This document shows, in pieces, positions 8,713 to 18,755 of a DNA stretch of 64,000 nt. The notes beneath the pieces were generated by a model. That model did not search any database, was not told where the DNA came from, and saw only the letters and a list, made by a program, of their open reading frames with translations. A program made the translations under genes and the position numbers. The stretch lies in the NCBI RefSeq assembly GCF_016888165.1, contig NZ_JACSWC010000437.1, positions 33,278 to 97,277 on the forward strand, given 5' to 3'. Each line of letters opens with the position of its first letter. Position 1 is the first letter of the stretch. This DNA comes from Halomicronema sp. CCY15110. GTDB taxonomy: Bacteria > Cyanobacteriota > Cyanobacteriia > Phormidesmidales > Phormidesmidaceae.

Positions 8713-10800
8713 ATGGAATTAATTGAGCCAATCTATCAATACGCATGGCTAGTGCCGGTGCTACCCCTCGTCGGGGCAGCGATCGTCGGCACCGGACTCA
8801 TTAGCTACAGTCAAACAACCAGTACGCTCCGGCGGCCATCGGCGGTGTTCATTGTTTCGCTCACTGGGGCGGCAATGGTGCTGTCATTTCTCCTCTTTTT
8901 CAGCCAGGTGCAGGGACACGAAGTGTATACCCGCACCTTCGAGTGGGCCTCGGCGGGCGACTTCAAGCTGACGATGGGGTACACCATCGATCATTTAGCG
9001 GCTCTGATGCTAGTGATTGTGACGACGGTGGCCTTTCTCGTCATGGTCTACACCGATGGCTACATGGCTCATGACCCGGGTTATGTCCGCTTTTATGCCT
9101 ATCTCAGCCTTTTCAGTTCCTCCATGTTGGGCCTGGTTATCAGCCCTAACCTGCTGCAAATTTATGTGTTTTGGGAACTGGTGGGCATGTGCTCCTACCT
9201 GCTGATTGGGTTCTGGTATGGTCGCGATGGCGCGGCGGATGCCTGTCAAAAAGCCTTTATCACCAACCGCGTCGGCGACTTTGGCTTGCTGCTGGGCATG
9301 TTGGCGCTCTTTTGGGCTACCGGCAGCTTCGAGTTTGACGTGATGGGTGAGCGGCTCACCGCGTTGGTGGAAAATGGCAGTCTCACCGCTGGCGTTGCCA
9401 CTATCTTCGCCGTTTTGATTTTCCTCGGCCCCATGGCCAAATCCGCGCAGTTTCCGCTGCATGTGTGGCTGCCCGACGCCATGGAAGGCCCCACCCCAAT
9501 TTCCGCACTGATTCACGCCGCGACGATGGTCGCCGCCGGCATCTTCCTCGTTGCCCGGATGTTCCCCGTCTTTGAGGATCTGCCCACGGTGATGACCGCG
9601 ATCGCTTGGGTGGGTTGCTTCACCGCCTTCATGGGCGCGAGCATCGCCATCACTCAGAACGACATCAAAAAGGGGTTGGCCTATTCCACCATGTCTCAGT
9701 TGGGCTACATGATGCTAGCCATGGGGGTCGGCGCGTATGGGGCGGGCCTGTTCCACCTGATGACCCACGCTTACTTCAAGGCGATGCTATTCCTATGCTC
9801 TGGCTCAGTGATTCACGGCATGGAAGAAGTCGTTGGTCACGACCCCTTGCTGGCCCAAGACATGCGCTTGATGGGCGGCCTGCGGAAATATATGCCCATC
9901 ACCTCGGCCACGTTCTTAGTGGGGACGCTCGCAATTTGCGGCATTCCGCCCTTCGCGGGCTTTTGGTCGAAGGATGAGATCCTCGGCTCTACCTTTGCCG
10001 TCAGTCCTGTCTTGTGGGCGATCGGCTGGCTCACGGCGGGCATCACCGCGTTCTACATGTTCCGCATGTACTTCAGCACCTTTGAAGGCGAGTTTCGCGG
10101 CACCAATAAAGAGATTCAGACGCAGCTCAAGCGCGAGCAGTTGATGGCGATGGGCGCTTCCCTCGGCCCCGGGGCGATGAATCCTCAAGAGCTGACCCTT
10201 GATGCCGAAGCGGAGCATGGCGAAGATCATCATGCGGCCACGCCCCATGAGTCGCCGATTTCGATGACGCTGCCGTTGGTGGCGTTGGCGGTGCCTTCGG
10301 TGCTAATCGGTTTGGTGGGTACGCCCTTTGTGAACTACTTCGAGGCGTTCATTCATCCCCCCAGTGAGGAAGTGGAAGCGCTGTTGCCCTGGTCAGAAGC
10401 CTTTGCCGAATTTGAATGGTCGGAGTTCATCCTGATGGCGGGTTCTTCGGTGGGCATTGGCCTGATCGGCATCTCTCTCGCCATTTTGATGTACGCCCAG
10501 AAGAAGATTGACCCGGCCGCGATCGCCAACCAAATCAAACCTTTGTACCAACTGTCGAAGAACAAGTGGTACATCGACGAAATCTACGATGCCGTTTTCG
10601 TGAAAGGTTGTCGCGGCTTAGCGAAGCAGACCTTGACGATGGACGTTCGCATTGTGGATGGCATTGTCAATCTGGCAGGCTTTGTTACCCTCGTGACGGG
10701 CGAAGGACTGAAATATCTCGAAAACGGACGGGCTCAGTTCTATGCGCTGATTGTGTTCGGTGCGGTGCTAGGCCTGGTGCTGGTCTCCGGCATCACCTAA
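8713..10800 (+). CDS. ndhF: NAD(P)H-quinone oxidoreductase subunit 5 (NdhF1)
   Basis: A 695-residue membrane subunit of thylakoid NDH-1, which carries out cyclic electron flow and respiration by moving electrons from ferredoxin to plastoquinone while pumping protons. The start at 8713 (MELIEPIYQYAWLVPVLPL) matches the usual NdhF1 N-terminus; the upstream extension does not. Conserved antiporter-like features include YTDGYMAHDPGYVRFYAYLSLF, FWELVGMCSYLLIGFWY, the Lys-containing FLGPMAKSAQFPLHVWLPDAMEGPTPISALIHAATMV, and a C-terminal amphipathic region after about residue 560. It is the photosynthetic/respiratory F1 type by resemblance, not the CO2-uptake F3/F4 types. ndhD1 follows after 248 bases. 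Confidence 0.96.
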   Translation: MELIEPIYQYAWLVPVLPLVGAAIVGTGLISYSQTTSTLRRPSAVFIVSLTGAAMVLSFLLFFSQVQGHEVYTRTFEWASAGDFKLTMGYTIDHLAALMLVIVTTVAFLVMVYTDGYMAHDPGYVRFYAYLSLFSSSMLGLVISPNLLQIYVFWELVGMCSYLLIGFWYGRDGAADACQKAFITNRVGDFGLLLGMLALFWATGSFEFDVMGERLTALVENGSLTAGVATIFAVLIFLGPMAKSAQFPLHVWLPDAMEGPTPISALIHAATMVAAGIFLVARMFPVFEDLPTVMTAIAWVGCFTAFMGASIAITQNDIKKGLAYSTMSQLGYMMLAMGVGAYGAGLFHLMTHAYFKAMLFLCSGSVIHGMEEVVGHDPLLAQDMRLMGGLRKYMPITSATFLVGTLAICGIPPFAGFWSKDEILGSTFAVSPVLWAIGWLTAGITAFYMFRMYFSTFEGEFRGTNKEIQTQLKREQLMAMGASLGPGAMNPQELTLDAEAEHGEDHHAATPHESPISMTLPLVALAVPSVLIGLVGTPFVNYFEAFIHPPSEEVEALLPWSEAFAEFEWSEFILMAGSSVGIGLIGISLAILMYAQKKIDPAAIANQIKPLYQLSKNKWYIDEIYDAVFVKGCRGLAKQTLTMDVRIVDGIVNLAGFVTLVTGEGLKYLENGRAQFYALIVFGAVLGLVLVSGIT

Positions 10801-10842
10801 ACGAGTGGTCTGACTCGGTACCGATCCCGACAAATCATCTTA

Positions 10843-10876
10843 GAAAGCATGGCTTATTCGCACCTGCCATGCTTTC
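10843..10876 (+). terminator. hairpin after ndhF
   Basis: An 11-base perfect stem (GAAAGCATGGC at 10843-10853 with GCCATGCTTTC at 10866-10876) with a 12-base loop, 42 bases after the ndhF stop. No T run follows. It may therefore be a processing or partial-termination element that lowers read-through into ndhD, rather than a full intrinsic terminator. Confidence 0.5.
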
Positions 10877-11048
10877 TCATGGGGAAATTCCTTTTAGAAA
10901 TTAAAAACTTGTTGCGATTTGTCGCGATCGCCCAAATCCCCCTCTAAAGTCTTCAGTAAGAATCTTTTAGTTAGTTATTTCTGCCTGAGGAACTGTCACG
11001 GCAATTCCGGTTGAAAAATTCATCTCAAAGCACCCTTAGATATTTCCT

Positions 11049-12638
11049 ATGGAACTTGCTCAATTTCCCTGGCTGACGGTCACCATCTTTCTGCCGATTA
11101 CCGCAGCCTTATTCATTCCCTTCATTCCCGATAAAGACGGCAAGACCCTCCGGTGGTATGCCTTGATCGTGGGCCTCATCGATTTTGTCTTGCTCGTCGC
11201 AGCCTTTTATTTGGGCTACGACTTCAACGACTCTGGCCTGCAATTGGTCGAGAGCTACACCTGGGTGCCCCAACTTGACCTGAAATGGTCCGTTGGTGCT
11301 GATGGCCTTTCCATGCCGCTAATATTGCTGACGGGCTTCATCAGCACCCTGGCGATTTTGGCGTCTTGGCCGGTGACCCTCAAGCCTAGGCTGTTCTACT
11401 TCTTGATTCTGGCGATGTACAGCGGTCAGCTCGGCGTCTTTGCCGTACAAGATATGCTGCTGTTCTTCTTCATGTGGGAACTGGAACTCATTCCGGTGTA
11501 TCTGCTGCTCTCTATTTGGGGTGGTAAGAAACGGTTATATGCCGCGACTAAGTTCATTCTGTACACCGCTGGTGGTTCGCTGTTTATTTTGGTAGCGGCG
11601 CTGGCCATGGCCTTTTATGGCGATGTGGTTAGTTTCGACATGTCCACCCTGGCTGCGAAGGACTACACCGTTAAGTTCCAGCTCTTTATGTATGCGGCGT
11701 TCTTAGTTGCCTACGCCGTTAAGCTGCCGATTTTTCCGCTCCATACTTGGTTGCCCGATGCCCACGGGGAGGCGACGGCCCCGGTGCACATGTTACTGGC
11801 GGGCATCCTTCTGAAAATGGGGGGTTACGCGATCATTCGCATGAACCTGGGGATGTTGCCCGATGCCCATGCTGTATTTGCGCCCATCCTGGTGATCTTC
11901 GGCATTATCAACATTATCTATGCAGCGCTGACCTCATTTGCCCAGCGCAACTTGAAGCGCAAGATTGCTTACTCGTCCATCTCTCACATGGGCTTTGTGA
12001 TTATTGGGATTGCCTCCTTCACGAATCTGGGCCTAAGTGGGGCGGTACTGCAAATGGTCTCCCACGGCTTGATTGGGGCCAGTCTGTTCTTCTTGGTCGG
12101 GGCCACCTACGATCGCACCCACACCCTTGTCCTGAATGAAATGGGCGGTGTCGGCAAAAAGATGCCCAAGATTTTTGCCATGTTCACCACCTGCTCCATG
12201 GCCTCACTGGCGCTGCCGGGCATGAGTGGGTTTGTCGCCGAGCTGATGGTGTTTGTCGGCTTTGCTACCAGCGATGCCTATTCCTTTACCTTCAAGCTGA
12301 TTGCGGTCATGCTGATGGCCGTTGGCGTAATTTTGACGCCGATTTATCTGCTCACTATGCTGCGGGAGATCTTTTATGGGCCGGAGAACCAAGAACTCAT
12401 TGAGCATGAAGCACTGATCGATGCGGAACCCCGCGAGGTCTTCATCATCGCTTGCTTGCTCATTCCCATTATTGGGTTTGGGCTGTATCCGAAGATGCTG
12501 ACGCAGATTTACGATACGACCACGATCAGTCTGACCGACAACCTGCGATCGCGAGCCTTTGCCTCCACAGAGGAATTGCAACCCTTGGCCTTTTTGCCGC
12601 ATCTGCAAGCGCCAGAATTGCCGATCACAGCGGATTAG
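11049..12638 (+). CDS. ndhD: NAD(P)H-quinone oxidoreductase subunit 4 (NdhD1)
   Basis: A 529-residue membrane proton-pumping subunit of NDH-1. Signature segments include [26 protein letters not shown], the [21 protein letters not shown] loop, [50 protein letters not shown], and [14 protein letters not shown]. Length is as expected for the family. Resemblance and the neighbouring ndhF1 support the D1 form of the respiratory/cyclic NDH-1L complex rather than the D3/D4 CO2-uptake forms. The 248-base gap with a hairpin suggests its own promoter in addition to read-through from ndhF. Confidence 0.95.
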   Translation: MELAQFPWLTVTIFLPITAALFIPFIPDKDGKTLRWYALIVGLIDFVLLVAAFYLGYDFNDSGLQLVESYTWVPQLDLKWSVGADGLSMPLILLTGFISTLAILASWPVTLKPRLFYFLILAMYSGQLGVFAVQDMLLFFFMWELELIPVYLLLSIWGGKKRLYAATKFILYTAGGSLFILVAALAMAFYGDVVSFDMSTLAAKDYTVKFQLFMYAAFLVAYAVKLPIFPLHTWLPDAHGEATAPVHMLLAGILLKMGGYAIIRMNLGMLPDAHAVFAPILVIFGIINIIYAALTSFAQRNLKRKIAYSSISHMGFVIIGIASFTNLGLSGAVLQMVSHGLIGASLFFLVGATYDRTHTLVLNEMGGVGKKMPKIFAMFTTCSMASLALPGMSGFVAELMVFVGFATSDAYSFTFKLIAVMLMAVGVILTPIYLLTMLREIFYGPENQELIEHEALIDAEPREVFIIACLLIPIIGFGLYPKMLTQIYDTTTISLTDNLRSRAFASTEELQPLAFLPHLQAPELPITAD

Positions 12639-12932
12639 TCACGTCGGTGACCGATGTCCAGAACGGTATGGGGAGTAGTCAGCGATATTTTTGCATTCCC
12701 TGAGGTTGGAACCTTTTTGCCTCGGGGAATTCTTGTATTAAAGAGCGGACTTTACCCTCAACCGGAGAACTGGAGACAGGCAAATTGTCAGCTCACTCTG
12801 CCCGGATGCCGAAATTACGGTTTCGTAGGATGTGAAGACAACCGCTTATTGAAATCTAGTTCCGATGCCTGGGATGGCGGGACGAGATGCGCCCAATTTA
12901 GGGTTTTTACTCAACTAATACGATCGAGAGCA

Positions 12933-14393
12933 ATGGGAAATTTATGGCCGCGCCGTCGGCGCACAGGCATTTATACCGTTGGAGCCGCACTGGGCTTGAG
13001 TCTAGCCAGTTCGTTCATGCCGCAGATGGTCGAGGTGCCAGCTAGCTGGGCGCGATCGCAAATGGCGATCGCCCAAGCGCTGGAAGAACAGACCAATATT
13101 GAAGTCTACCGCCAAGCCAGTCCAGCAGTGGTCGCTATTGATGCGGGCACGGGGTCGGGCAGCGGCAGCATTGTTACCCCCGATGGGCTGATTTTGACCA
13201 ATGCCCATGTGGTGGGTAACAACCCCACGGTGCGAGTACGCTTAGCCGACGGTCGCGAGTTCACGGGCGATGTGGTGGGCTACGCCAGCAGCCGAGTGGA
13301 TCTGGCCGCAATTCAGCTGCGGGGGAATCCGCGAAATTTACCGACGATTGATATTGCCCCCGTTGGGGCCGTAGAAGTTGGACAACGGGCCTTTGCGATC
13401 GGCAATCCGTTTGGTTTCGAAGGCACCTTCACCGTCGGGATTGTGAGCCGCATCGATCCCGATCGCGGCCTGATCCAGACCGATGCTGCCATCAACCCCG
13501 GCAACTCTGGCGGGCCACTGCTGGGCAGCGATGGTCGGTTGATCGGCGTCAATACCTCGATCTTCACCACCGAACGTAGCGGCGGCAATATTGGTATTGG
13601 CTTTGCCATTCCGGTAGAAGCAGTGGAGACGTTTATTGCCGAGGTGAACAACGGCACGGCCCTGACCACCGCCAGCGCGGCGGGGAATCGCGGGGGGCAA
13701 CCGCCAGTAGCGATCGCCCTGAATGAAGCGGTTTCTGGTCAACTGAATCCCGACAGTGATGTCCTGGCCGACGGCAGCTTCTTTGACGCTTATGTATTTG
13801 CCGGGCAGCAAGGCCAGCGCATTGCGGTGGAAATGGTCAGCCAAGACCTCGATGCTTACCTGATCGTGCTTAGCGAAGACAGTGACAGCCTCTATCTCGA
13901 AGACGATGATAGCGCTGGTGATCTCAACGCCCGCGTGATTGCGACCCTACCAGCCGATGGCGACTACATTATTTTGGCCAATTCCTTTGGGCGCGGCGAG
14001 CAGGGCCGCTACGCCTTGCGCCTGAGTGAAGTGGGTGGTAGCGCGGCGACGACCATGCCCTCAGTCCCTCCCGCTGGCGAGATCATTCTGCAAGAGAGCG
14101 GTCTGCTCGCCCAGGGAGACGCGATCGCCCCCGATGGTACCCTCTATGACGAATTCACCTTTGACGGTGAGGCGGGGCAAGCTGTGACCATTACCCTCGT
14201 CAGCCCCGAGTTTGATACCTATCTAGCCGTGGTGGATAGTGGCGGTAACTTGGTTGCAGAAAACGATGACATCGCCCCTGGTAACACCAACTCAGAGGTT
14301 TCGTTCACCTTACCGATGAGTGGCCCTTACCTCGTCATTGTGAATGGTTATTCTCAATCGGATCAGGGCACTTACAGTTTGACCATCCGGTAA
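12933..14393 (+). CDS. HtrA/DegP-like serine protease with two PPC domains
   Basis: A 486-residue exported trypsin-like (S1C) protease. The start at 12933 is followed by a basic stretch (NLWPRRRRTG) and a hydrophobic signal segment (IYTVGAALGLSLASSF). The catalytic triad is complete: His92 in TNAHVVG, Asp123 in SRVDLAAIQL and Ser192 in NPGNSGGP. Instead of the PDZ domains usual in HtrA, the protein continues after about residue 260 with two bacterial pre-peptidase C-terminal (PPC) domains (GSFFDAYVFAGQQGQRIAVEM... and GTLYDEFTFDGEAGQAVTITL...). It should act in the periplasm or outside. The frame is open further upstream (to 12654), but that part has no signal-peptide or family features. Confidence 0.85.
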   Translation: MGNLWPRRRRTGIYTVGAALGLSLASSFMPQMVEVPASWARSQMAIAQALEEQTNIEVYRQASPAVVAIDAGTGSGSGSIVTPDGLILTNAHVVGNNPTVRVRLADGREFTGDVVGYASSRVDLAAIQLRGNPRNLPTIDIAPVGAVEVGQRAFAIGNPFGFEGTFTVGIVSRIDPDRGLIQTDAAINPGNSGGPLLGSDGRLIGVNTSIFTTERSGGNIGIGFAIPVEAVETFIAEVNNGTALTTASAAGNRGGQPPVAIALNEAVSGQLNPDSDVLADGSFFDAYVFAGQQGQRIAVEMVSQDLDAYLIVLSEDSDSLYLEDDDSAGDLNARVIATLPADGDYIILANSFGRGEQGRYALRLSEVGGSAATTMPSVPPAGEIILQESGLLAQGDAIAPDGTLYDEFTFDGEAGQAVTITLVSPEFDTYLAVVDSGGNLVAENDDIAPGNTNSEVSFTLPMSGPYLVIVNGYSQSDQGTYSLTIR

Positions 14394-14570
14394 GTAGCTT
14401 GTCGATAGTCATCGCAATCCGTAGATGAATTCGTACATTCTCATGCTGTGGAACCGGGGATTTAAGCCCCTGGCCTGTTCGGGCCTTCAATGCAGATTGT
14501 TATATCGTTGATGTGCTGACAAACTGAGGCGGTTTCACCGTGACGTTCCCGGTGGAGTTGTGGGCGATCG

Positions 14571-15860
14571 CTAATGCTCCTGACCCACAGCAACGGCAGA
14601 CTGTTTCAGTTTCGTTAGTTGCCCATCGACCCAATGAGTAATCTCAGGGGGATAGAGTAGCCAGGTGCGCTGATAGGTGCGGGTGAGGGGTTCGACCACG
14701 GGCGACACCGTCTTGATATCCACTGGCTGCCCCTCGATCCACAGTTTGATGCCGCGCTGATACAGGGGATATCCCCGGCTTTGGCTCTGACTCAACCCAC
14801 AGTAAAGCTTCGGGTCGTAGCCAAGTTTCATGACTTTAGCCTGGGTCTCAGCCAGCAGCATCGCGCGATCGCCCTCCGCTAATCCAGACACATCGCGACC
14901 TTTGAACAAGTTGCGGTTTATGAATCGCTGACAAAGATCCGCCAGCGGGCGATCGTGATGAGACTGCCAACGCTGCAAATGGTAAGTGAAGACAATGTCA
15001 TCTGCCGCCAAATAATCCGCCAGCCTCAGCCCCGGTTGGGGATGCTGGAGCCAGGCGGTCATGGTAGCGTCGGCCTCCAATTGTCCTTGGGCGAAGCAGG
15101 CTTTGGCTCGGCTAAAGGCATGTTGCAAAATCCACGTGGCAGCCAGGTTTTTGGGATGGTTGTAAACCTGGGCGTACATGAAGTAACGCACCAGTAAATA
15201 ATGCTCGATCGCGGTCTGACCGTTGCGCGACAGTACCAAGTTGCCGTCAGCGTCGAGGTCCATCGACTGGATGATGCGATCTAAATCCAAATGACCATAA
15301 GACGCTCCAGTGAAGTAACTGTCGCGGAGTAGGTAGTCGAGGCGATCGCAATCTAACTGGCTAGAGACCAACTGCCAGATCAGCGGCACTGGATGCTGAT
15401 GAGTAAAGACCGCTTCGATGGCCGAGGTCAACTCTGGGTCAAAGGCTGCTAGCAGCGGTTGCACATGGGGCGACTCCCGCATGATCCGCCGCGTCCAATA
15501 TTCATGCTGAGTCTTAAAAATTTCCTCCGCAGTGTGGCTGAAGGGGCCATGCCCCAAATCATGCAGCAGGGCGGCACAGAGCACCGTCGCGCGGTGGGGC
15601 CACAGCTGAGGATAACGATTGGCTAACAAATCAAAGGCACGGCGCGTCAGCTCCATTACCCCCAGGGAGTGGGTAAAACGAGAACTCTCGGCCCCATGAA
15701 ACGTGAGGCTGGCCGTACCCAGTTGCCGCACCCGCCGCAGACGCTGAAATTCGGGGGTATCAATCAGGTCAATCAACAGTTGCTCGACAGGCTCGTGGCG
15801 ATCAAGGGCGATCGCCCCGTGCAGTGGGTCATGATACGTTCGGTTTTGCTTAAGGGGCAC
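14571..15860 (-). CDS. HD-domain phosphohydrolase, dGTPase/SAMHD1-like
   Basis: A 429-residue soluble protein. Conserved metal-site residues are visible: His64 in SRFTHSLGVMEL, His100-Asp101 in ALLHDLGHGPFSHT, and a later Asp in SSQLDCDRLDYLLRDSYFTG. The opening YHDPLHGAIALD and the FQRLRRVRQLGTA segment are typical of the YwfO/SAMHD1-like group, which hydrolyses dNTPs or other nucleotides. The actual substrate is unknown. Its ATG overlaps the end of ctpA by 11 bases, so it is the second gene of a ctpA operon and probably translationally coupled. It converges on the HtrA-like gene. Confidence 0.85.
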   Translation of the reverse strand: MPLKQNRTYHDPLHGAIALDRHEPVEQLLIDLIDTPEFQRLRRVRQLGTASLTFHGAESSRFTHSLGVMELTRRAFDLLANRYPQLWPHRATVLCAALLHDLGHGPFSHTAEEIFKTQHEYWTRRIMRESPHVQPLLAAFDPELTSAIEAVFTHQHPVPLIWQLVSSQLDCDRLDYLLRDSYFTGASYGHLDLDRIIQSMDLDADGNLVLSRNGQTAIEHYLLVRYFMYAQVYNHPKNLAATWILQHAFSRAKACFAQGQLEADATMTAWLQHPQPGLRLADYLAADDIVFTYHLQRWQSHHDRPLADLCQRFINRNLFKGRDVSGLAEGDRAMLLAETQAKVMKLGYDPKLYCGLSQSQSRGYPLYQRGIKLWIEGQPVDIKTVSPVVEPLTRTYQRTWLLYPPEITHWVDGQLTKLKQSAVAVGQEH

Positions 15861-17085
15861 TAGCCATCACCGTAGATTGTTGGAGAAGGTCAATCGCGGC
15901 TTGGTATTGGGTATCGCTAGCGGTGCCAATTTGATCACGCGAAATGGCCCCTAGGGTCACCGTTTTATCTGGACGAATGCCGGAGCGATTAATGTCATGG
16001 TTGGCGGGCGTCTTATATTTCGCCACCGTCACCACTAAGCCAGACCCATCCGATAGATCAAACAATGACTGAATAAGTCCTTTGCCAAAGGTCGTGTTCC
16101 CAACTAACTGCGCCCGGCGATTATCTTGCAAAGCTCCCGCCAAAATTTCACTGGCACTCGCTGTCCCCTCGTTAACCAGCAACACCAATGGAGCGTCAGT
16201 CAGGGCGGTGCCCTCAGCGGAGAAATCTTCCAGCACGCCACGACGGTCAAAAGTGTAAACAATGGTGCCGCGATCGAGCCAGAGACGCGCAATCTCAATG
16301 CCGCCATTGAGCAATCCGCCCGGGTTATTGCGGAGGTCGAGAATGTAAGCGTTCGCGCCTTCAGCTTCAAAGGCGGCGATCGTGGCGGCCACCTCCGTTG
16401 TGGCATTGGCGTTGAACTGACTGAGGCGAATGTACCCAACTGTTAAATCGGGCGAAACGCGGTCTACCCGAGTCACAACCGGATTCAAGCTCACCACATC
16501 CCGCGTCAGGGTGATTTCCATGGGGGCTTGCGCTGCCCGCAATACCGTCAGCTTCACCGGGGTGCCAACCGGGCCGCGCATGTAGTTGGCTGCCTCATCC
16601 AAGGTGAGATCAGCCGTGGCATGACCATCGATCGCGAGAATGCGATCGCGCGGCTGCAAATCGGCAGCCGCGGCGGGGGAGCCTTCGATTGGGGCGATGA
16701 CCTGCAAGGTCTGATCGGTTTCATCCTTAGCGATTTGTAAACCGACCCCGGTCAACTCGCCAGCCGTGCTGGTTTGCAAGCTGCGGTATTGCTCCGGTGG
16801 CAATAGGCGCGTGTAAGGATCATCTAACGACGCCAGCATTTCGCGAATCGCTTCATAGGTCGCTTCGCGGCTCTCATAATCGCGCTGAACGTAGCGATCG
16901 CGCACAAACCACCAGTTTTGCCGATTAAAGGTTTCATCCAGGTAAGCTCGGTTCACTAAGCGCCAGACTTCGGCAACCAAACTTTGCTCATCGGTGAGGG
17001 CCAGGGCCGACGGCTGAGCAATGCCCAGCGCCAACAATCCGGTCAATAGCCCCAAAGCAATCCAGCGTAAAATCTGCTTTCCCAT
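15850..17085 (-). CDS. ctpA: C-terminal processing peptidase CtpA
   Basis: A 411-residue exported S41 protease that trims the C-terminal extension of the photosystem II D1 precursor in the lumen. Residues 1-30 form a signal peptide ending ALALTDEQ. A PDZ domain spans about 105-185 (GVGLQI...IEGSPAAAADLQPRDRILAIDG). The catalytic dyad is Ser310 in NEGTASASEIL and Lys335 in TFGKGLIQS, 25 residues apart as in Tsp/D1P. I place the start at the ATG at 17085 because it begins directly with the signal peptide; an in-frame GTG at 17106 is possible. It is divergent from petB across about 290 bases, a synteny I recall from other cyanobacteria. Confidence 0.93.
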   Translation of the reverse strand: MGKQILRWIALGLLTGLLALGIAQPSALALTDEQSLVAEVWRLVNRAYLDETFNRQNWWFVRDRYVQRDYESREATYEAIREMLASLDDPYTRLLPPEQYRSLQTSTAGELTGVGLQIAKDETDQTLQVIAPIEGSPAAAADLQPRDRILAIDGHATADLTLDEAANYMRGPVGTPVKLTVLRAAQAPMEITLTRDVVSLNPVVTRVDRVSPDLTVGYIRLSQFNANATTEVAATIAAFEAEGANAYILDLRNNPGGLLNGGIEIARLWLDRGTIVYTFDRRGVLEDFSAEGTALTDAPLVLLVNEGTASASEILAGALQDNRRAQLVGNTTFGKGLIQSLFDLSDGSGLVVTVAKYKTPANHDINRSGIRPDKTVTLGAISRDQIGTASDTQYQAAIDLLQQSTVMASAP

Positions 17086-17378
17086 AAGATCCGATATTCC
17101 TGTCACCCCTAATTGTAGAAGGCGGCTTAGAACCAGTGCGTTGCATAGACGTAAAGCAATAGATAAACCAGAGAATGCCGCCAGCCATGTAAATATATGT
17201 AAACCCTAATGCGGAGGAAGTCGAGTTGTTGAAATGTGCCAAATCCCTTGTCAAATGGTTGGTTTGGAAGATTTTGCGTTGACTTTCGTTACGTTCACAC
17301 GGGAATGTCTCTGAGCAAAGGTTTCTACATGTTAAATTTCTAAGGAATGCACTGCTTAGATTAATAACCTTCCGCTTC

Positions 17379-18047
17379 ATGTTTACCAAGCAAGTTACCG
17401 ATTCCAAAGCCTATCAGTGGTTTAACGAACGACTGGAAGTGCAGGCGCTCGCCGACGACATCTCCAGTAAATACGTGCCGCCCCATGTCAACATCTTCTA
17501 TTGCCTGGGCGGTATTACCCTGACCTGCTTCATTATTCAGTTTGCCACCGGCTTTGCAATGACCTTTTATTACAAGCCTACGGTGACGGACGCCTTTGCG
17601 TCAGTTCAGTATCTAATGACTGACGTGAACTTTGGCTGGTTGATTCGCTCCATTCATCGCTGGTCGGCCAGCATGATGGTGCTGATGATGATTCTTCACG
17701 TTTTCCGGGTTTACTTGACCGGCGGTTTCAAAAAGCCCCGCGAGTTGACTTGGGTGACGGGTGTCGTATTGGCAGTCATTACCGTTACCTTCGGTGTGAC
17801 CGGCTATTCTCTGCCTTGGGACCAAGTGGGCTACTGGGCGGTCAAAATTGTGTCCGGTGTGCCGGGGGCAATCCCCGTTGTGGGTTCCACTGTCGTTGAG
17901 TTGATGCGGGGTGGAGAGGCTGTTGGTCAGGCTACCCTGACTCGCTTTTACAGCTTGCATACCTTCGTACTGCCTTGGGCGATCGCTGTGTTCATGCTGC
18001 TGCACTTCCTGATGATTCGGAAGCAGGGCATCTCAGGGCCTCTCTAG
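17379..18047 (+). CDS. petB: cytochrome b6
   Basis: A 222-residue core subunit of the cytochrome b6f complex, which oxidises plastoquinol and pumps protons. Sequence matches the cyanobacterial form from its N-terminus ([23 protein letters not shown]) to GISGPL. The haem-ligand histidines are in [21 protein letters not shown] and in [22 protein letters not shown]; the conserved cysteine for haem cn is in FYCLGG. Four membrane helices are present. petD follows 94 bases downstream as the same transcription unit. The 5' region shared with ctpA probably carries promoters for both. Confidence 0.98.
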   Translation: MFTKQVTDSKAYQWFNERLEVQALADDISSKYVPPHVNIFYCLGGITLTCFIIQFATGFAMTFYYKPTVTDAFASVQYLMTDVNFGWLIRSIHRWSASMMVLMMILHVFRVYLTGGFKKPRELTWVTGVVLAVITVTFGVTGYSLPWDQVGYWAVKIVSGVPGAIPVVGSTVVELMRGGEAVGQATLTRFYSLHTFVLPWAIAVFMLLHFLMIRKQGISGPL

Positions 18048-18141
18048 GTGTTTGGCGCAATGGTTGCAATCTTGTTGAGAGCGAACCATTTGTAGCTTTA
18101 CCATTCCTTAAACTGTAAGTCTCGAAGTCGAGTGACGAATT

Positions 18142-18624
18142 ATGGCAACTATCAAGAAACCGGATCTGAGCGATCCTAAGCTGAGAGAAATGCTCAAGCA
18201 GGGCATGGGCCACAATTATTACGGCGAACCTGCTTGGCCGAACGATCTGCTTTACATCTTTCCCGTAGTGATTTTAGGCACTATCGCTTGCTGTGTCGGT
18301 TTGGCTGTTTTAGACCCCGCAATGGTGGGCGAGCCGGCTAATCCCTTTGCAACTCCTCTGGAAATTTTGCCTGAGTGGTATCTTTATCCCACTTTCCAGA
18401 TTTTGCGCGTTGTCCCTAACAAGCTTTTGGGGATTGGGGCGATGACGGCCATTCCCTTGGGCTTGATGCTGGTGCCGTTCTTGGAGAACGTCAACAAGTT
18501 TCAGAATCCCTTCCGTCGTCCTGTAGCCACTACGGTCTTCCTATTTGGGACTGCCGTCACTCTGTGGCTGGGTATCGGGGCAACTTTCCCGATCGATGAG
18601 TCCTTGACTCTGGGCTTGTTCTAA
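18142..18624 (+). CDS. petD: cytochrome b6f complex subunit IV
   Basis: A 160-residue membrane subunit that, with cytochrome b6, forms the quinol-oxidation site. The PEWY motif ([17 protein letters not shown]) of the Qo site is present. Three membrane helices are visible and the length is standard. Sequence from [20 protein letters not shown] onward is typical. It is co-transcribed with petB and is followed by an intrinsic terminator. Confidence 0.98.
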   Translation: MATIKKPDLSDPKLREMLKQGMGHNYYGEPAWPNDLLYIFPVVILGTIACCVGLAVLDPAMVGEPANPFATPLEILPEWYLYPTFQILRVVPNKLLGIGAMTAIPLGLMLVPFLENVNKFQNPFRRPVATTVFLFGTAVTLWLGIGATFPIDESLTLGLF

Positions 18625-18645
18625 ACAAGCATCTATTTCATATAG

Positions 18646-18680
18646 AAGGTCGTCTGTGGTTTTGCCTCAGGCGACTTTTT
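18646..18680 (+). terminator. intrinsic terminator of petBD
   Basis: An eight-base stem with one wobble pair (GTCGTCTG at 18649-18656 with CAGGCGAC at 18668-18675, loop of 11) is followed directly by five T residues (18676-18680). It lies 22 bases after the petD stop and fits a rho-independent terminator. Confidence 0.75.
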
Positions 18681-18755
18681 ACTGTTTAGGCAGTGCGATT
18701 CGGAATCATGGGTTCGCTGCATCTGCTGGCTTACATTTATAGGCTTGCTAGAGCG

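Noticed and set aside
8713..12638. ndhF3/ndhD3 CO2-uptake genes
   Set aside because: The N-terminal sequences resemble F1 and D1, and no cupA/chpY or other CO2-uptake gene is adjacent.
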